DNA of 64,000 nt from Syntrophomonas palmitatica JCM 14374 (GTDB taxonomy: Bacteria; Bacillota; Syntrophomonadia; Syntrophomonadales; Syntrophomonadaceae), in NCBI RefSeq assembly GCF_001311885.1, contig NZ_BBCE01000010.1, positions 1 to 64,000 on the forward strand. The letters run 5' to 3'. The position numbers and the translations under genes are program-made. Each line of letters opens with the position of its first letter. Positions within the stretch are counted from its first letter, which is position 1. The notes beneath the pieces are model-generated. The model had not been told where the DNA came from, searched no databases, and saw nothing but the letters and a program-made list of their open reading frames with translations. Below are positions 61,800-64,000 of the stretch, piece by piece.

Positions 61800-63011
61800 A
61801 TGATACCGTTCTATAAACTGGAACGTTATGAGGGTAATGAAGCCCTGTTTGATCTGGTTACAATGTCAATAGTATCGTCATACGTTGGCGAACCATTACA
61901 TCTGCACGCAGAGGGATTAAGAGGAACGGGTAAAACTACTATTATGCGGGCAGCACGGCAAATATTGCCCCGCATAAAGAGAATAAAAGGATGTATATAT
62001 AATTGCGATCCGGATGATCCGCATTGCCCGCATCACCGCGACCTCGACCCCGGGGAAATCGAGAGCCTGGGAGTAGAGTATATACCTATGCCTTTTTTGG
62101 AGATATCACATTCCACCAAAGTCGGTACTGTGGCCGGCAGCATTGACCTCAGCAAGCTGACCGATCATACTACACCGGAAGCGCAGTTGCTTCCCGGCAT
62201 TATTCCCCAGGCACACCGGGGGATAATATTCATTGATGAAATCAACCGTCTGGCAGATACCTCTCCGGAAATAACCGATATATTGCTTGATGTTATGGGT
62301 AATAAACCTGGCCATCTGCAGATTGAGGAGGCGGGACTGCCGGTGGTGGATATACCCGTAAGCGTATCCATTTGGGCTGCTTCCAACCCTGACGAAGATC
62401 CAGGACCTCTGGAAGAAATACGCCGCCAGCTCTCCGACCGCTTTGATATGGTATGTTATATGGGGCGTCCGGATTCATTGGATGTTTTATCACATATGCT
62501 GGAAGAAAACTCCCATATTCATCGGGTTCAGAAAGGCCAGCAGCGCAAAAATGAGGAAAACGATCTGAGTAAAAACGATGTTTTCCGCAACAACATAATG
62601 AAATGGGCCGAAATGTATGAAAGGACAGAACTGCCTGACTTTTTAAGGAATTTTATTGCCCGTCTCTACATTAAACATAACCTGGAGAGTATACGCGCTA
62701 TAGAAGCTATGCAGCAGGGAGCGGTTTTACACAGCGTTATTCGCAATCGTGACAAAGTACAGGTAAGTGATGTAACCTATATGATTCCGCTCGTTCTGAA
62801 GCACCGTGTGGATAACGATACCCTGATCAAGATGATTAACGATGTGGACAGCCGCAGCGGCAAAGAAGGAATCTTGAATTTCAGAGGACGTAAGAACAAG
62901 AGTAAAGAGGAGGATACCGAGTACTTCCAGCAAAATGCCCGGGCATTAAAAGACATGCACCGAGGTGAGCTGGTTAATACCGAGAAATCTTTGACCCCGA
63001 ACGAATACTAA
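61800..63011 (+). CDS. Mg-chelatase/MoxR-type AAA+ ATPase
   Basis: 403 residues from ATG 61800 (ggag eight bases upstream). Walker A GLRGTGKT (residues about 39-46) and Walker B IIFIDE (142-147) are complete, with WAASNPDEDP as sensor-1 region and LSDRFDM as arginine-finger region. A cysteine-histidine-rich insert (CIYNCDPDDPHCPHH, about 65-79) lies between Walker A and the ATPase core; it may bind zinc or an iron-sulfur cluster. This family drives substrate remodelling with a partner protein. The gene ends 15 bases before the partner at 63027. The context does not suggest chlorophyll synthesis. Confidence 0.85.
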   Translation: MIPFYKLERYEGNEALFDLVTMSIVSSYVGEPLHLHAEGLRGTGKTTIMRAARQILPRIKRIKGCIYNCDPDDPHCPHHRDLDPGEIESLGVEYIPMPFLEISHSTKVGTVAGSIDLSKLTDHTTPEAQLLPGIIPQAHRGIIFIDEINRLADTSPEITDILLDVMGNKPGHLQIEEAGLPVVDIPVSVSIWAASNPDEDPGPLEEIRRQLSDRFDMVCYMGRPDSLDVLSHMLEENSHIHRVQKGQQRKNEENDLSKNDVFRNNIMKWAEMYERTELPDFLRNFIARLYIKHNLESIRAIEAMQQGAVLHSVIRNRDKVQVSDVTYMIPLVLKHRVDNDTLIKMINDVDSRSGKEGILNFRGRKNKSKEEDTEYFQQNARALKDMHRGELVNTEKSLTPNEY

Positions 63012-63026
63012 AGGGGGTGCTGTCTT

Positions 63027-64000
63027 ATGCTGGGAGAGGGAACCAATGTAGATAAGGCGGCCTCGGTAGGCAATTATTTAAATCTATATTTCGGACAGAA
63101 CCAGGGAATAAGACTGGGCGAGAGTACTGTGGTCAGCCGCAGGGCCCATGCCCGTATGCCCGAGAAAAGGGTAAAGGGTCAGATTAAGATCCTCACCAAT
63201 AAGGATGCTGGTAAAACCTATCTTGATTACGTCGATGTAGACCAGATAGTGCATATTGACGTATATCACCGCCCCGGAGAAATCGATCCGCGTGATGTGG
63301 CCAGGGTCATTTTTTGGGGACTTGACGAACATTTTCTACAGAAGGATCCGCAGCTGCAGTATGCAGAAGACGAACGCTTTAAAACGGTCAGCGATTATGC
63401 CAACCGTATATATATTACGACCAATCGCGGCAAGGGACTGCTCTATGACCTTTTTCAGGACGTGGTTAAACCTTACCAGGAAGGCGATGAGGGGTGGGAC
63501 CATGTTCATATACTGGCCCGTCTTAATCGAGAGGAATATTTTATCGTTTATGTAATTGCCGAAGTTGTGGAAGAGATGGTTCTGGCATCTGAAATCAAGC
63601 TTGCCAAAGTGAGAAATATTACTCACGGCAACCAGAAGGAAGAACGTGAAAGCTATGCCGGTTATATCAAATTGCCCTGGAAAAATTTTAAAGGACAGCA
63701 TGCCCGACAGCTTCCCGATAAAGAAAATGTTAACCAGTTGATCTTGAAACTGGCGGAAAAGTTTGGCGGGGTAGATGAAATAGAAGAATTCATGGAGAGT
63801 TACTCTACCAATATTTTTAAACGCAAGGGAATTGAACAGCAGAAGAAAAAATGGGGCGATGTCGAACATGATGTGGAGCAGCTTGAACAACTGGGGCTGT
63901 TAAAAGATACTCCCTTCGGCAAGATTTTAACAAAACAGGGTTTTCAGCTTAAAGAGTATGTTATTAATCATAAATGTGAACTTGAAACGGAAATAAGGCG
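63027..64000 (+). CDS. Partner protein of the AAA+ ATPase, partial (runs off the window)
   Basis: Open from ATG 63027, behind aaagggggtgctgtctt, to the window end: 324 residues without a stop. The visible part is soluble and mostly helical, with no membrane segment and no recognisable domain. Mg-chelatase-like and MoxR ATPases usually work with a partner carrying a von Willebrand A/MIDAS domain; that domain may lie beyond 64000. It follows the ATPase by 15 bases and is surely co-transcribed. Family not recognised from this fragment. Confidence 0.75.
   Translation, partial: MLGEGTNVDKAASVGNYLNLYFGQNQGIRLGESTVVSRRAHARMPEKRVKGQIKILTNKDAGKTYLDYVDVDQIVHIDVYHRPGEIDPRDVARVIFWGLDEHFLQKDPQLQYAEDERFKTVSDYANRIYITTNRGKGLLYDLFQDVVKPYQEGDEGWDHVHILARLNREEYFIVYVIAEVVEEMVLASEIKLAKVRNITHGNQKEERESYAGYIKLPWKNFKGQHARQLPDKENVNQLILKLAEKFGGVDEIEEFMESYSTNIFKRKGIEQQKKKWGDVEHDVEQLEQLGLLKDTPFGKILTKQGFQLKEYVINHKCELETEIR

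Noticed and set aside
63336-63890. 184-residue ORF on the minus strand at the window end
   Set aside because: Antisense shadow of the open frame beginning at 63027, which has a better start and follows the ATPase gene.

Overview
The window looks like the chromosome of an anaerobic, low-to-mid-GC Firmicute of the Syntrophomonas type (Clostridia, Syntrophomonadaceae). This is inferred from gene content: pcrA-ligA-gatC-gatA-gatB in the usual Firmicute order, DegV, DUF1836 and copper-amine-oxidase-N cell-wall proteins, together with fatty-acid oxidation genes (three crotonases, two tandem 610-residue acyl-CoA dehydrogenases, a two-subunit CoA-transferase, an acetate transporter). No species call is possible from this alone.

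Layout. 165-5737: a crotonase, a lipid kinase, a B12-binding radical SAM protein with a STAS-like tail, a DUF1836 regulator and a methyltransferase. 6298-13722: a complete tryptophan operon trpD-trpC-trpF-trpB-trpA-aroF-trpEG, ending in a fused anthranilate synthase. 13990-18421: PAP2 phosphatase, Smr protein and a PAS-GGDEF-HD-GYP protein. 18618-27444: pcrA, ligA, gatCAB and a homocitrate/Re-citrate synthase homologue. 27655-33877: DegV, metallo-hydrolase, crotonase, hybrid kinase, exported glucosaminidase-like protein. 34277-41390: the acyl-CoA block. 41849-43204: MerR-like regulator and an unrecognised conserved protein. 43265-48885: four co-directional genes, three unrecognised plus an Hsp70-like ATPase. 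49275-55681: CBS protein, papain-like amidase, polysaccharide deacetylase, HAD, HD-GYP, crotonase and small membrane proteins. 55874-59038: a 903-residue aminotransferase/acyl-reductase fusion and a DUF1285-like protein. 59486-64000: radical SAM, LytTR regulator, and a Mg-chelatase-type AAA+ ATPase with a partner that runs off the window.

The sequence carries about 26 apparent single-base frameshifts in otherwise well-conserved genes, including essential ones (gatB has three). Nearly all are one-base losses in short homopolymers. I read them as uncorrected sequencing errors, not pseudogenes, and I give whole-gene coordinates across each break.

The most unusual items are the aminotransferase/acyl-ACP-reductase-like fusion with its own promoter and palindrome, the Hsp70-like gene cluster, the rhizobial-type TrpEG at the end of the trp operon, the STAS-like domain on a B12 radical SAM protein, and the AAA+ ATPase with a cysteine-rich insert. 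No CRISPR array, rRNA, tRNA, insertion sequence or phage gene was seen.
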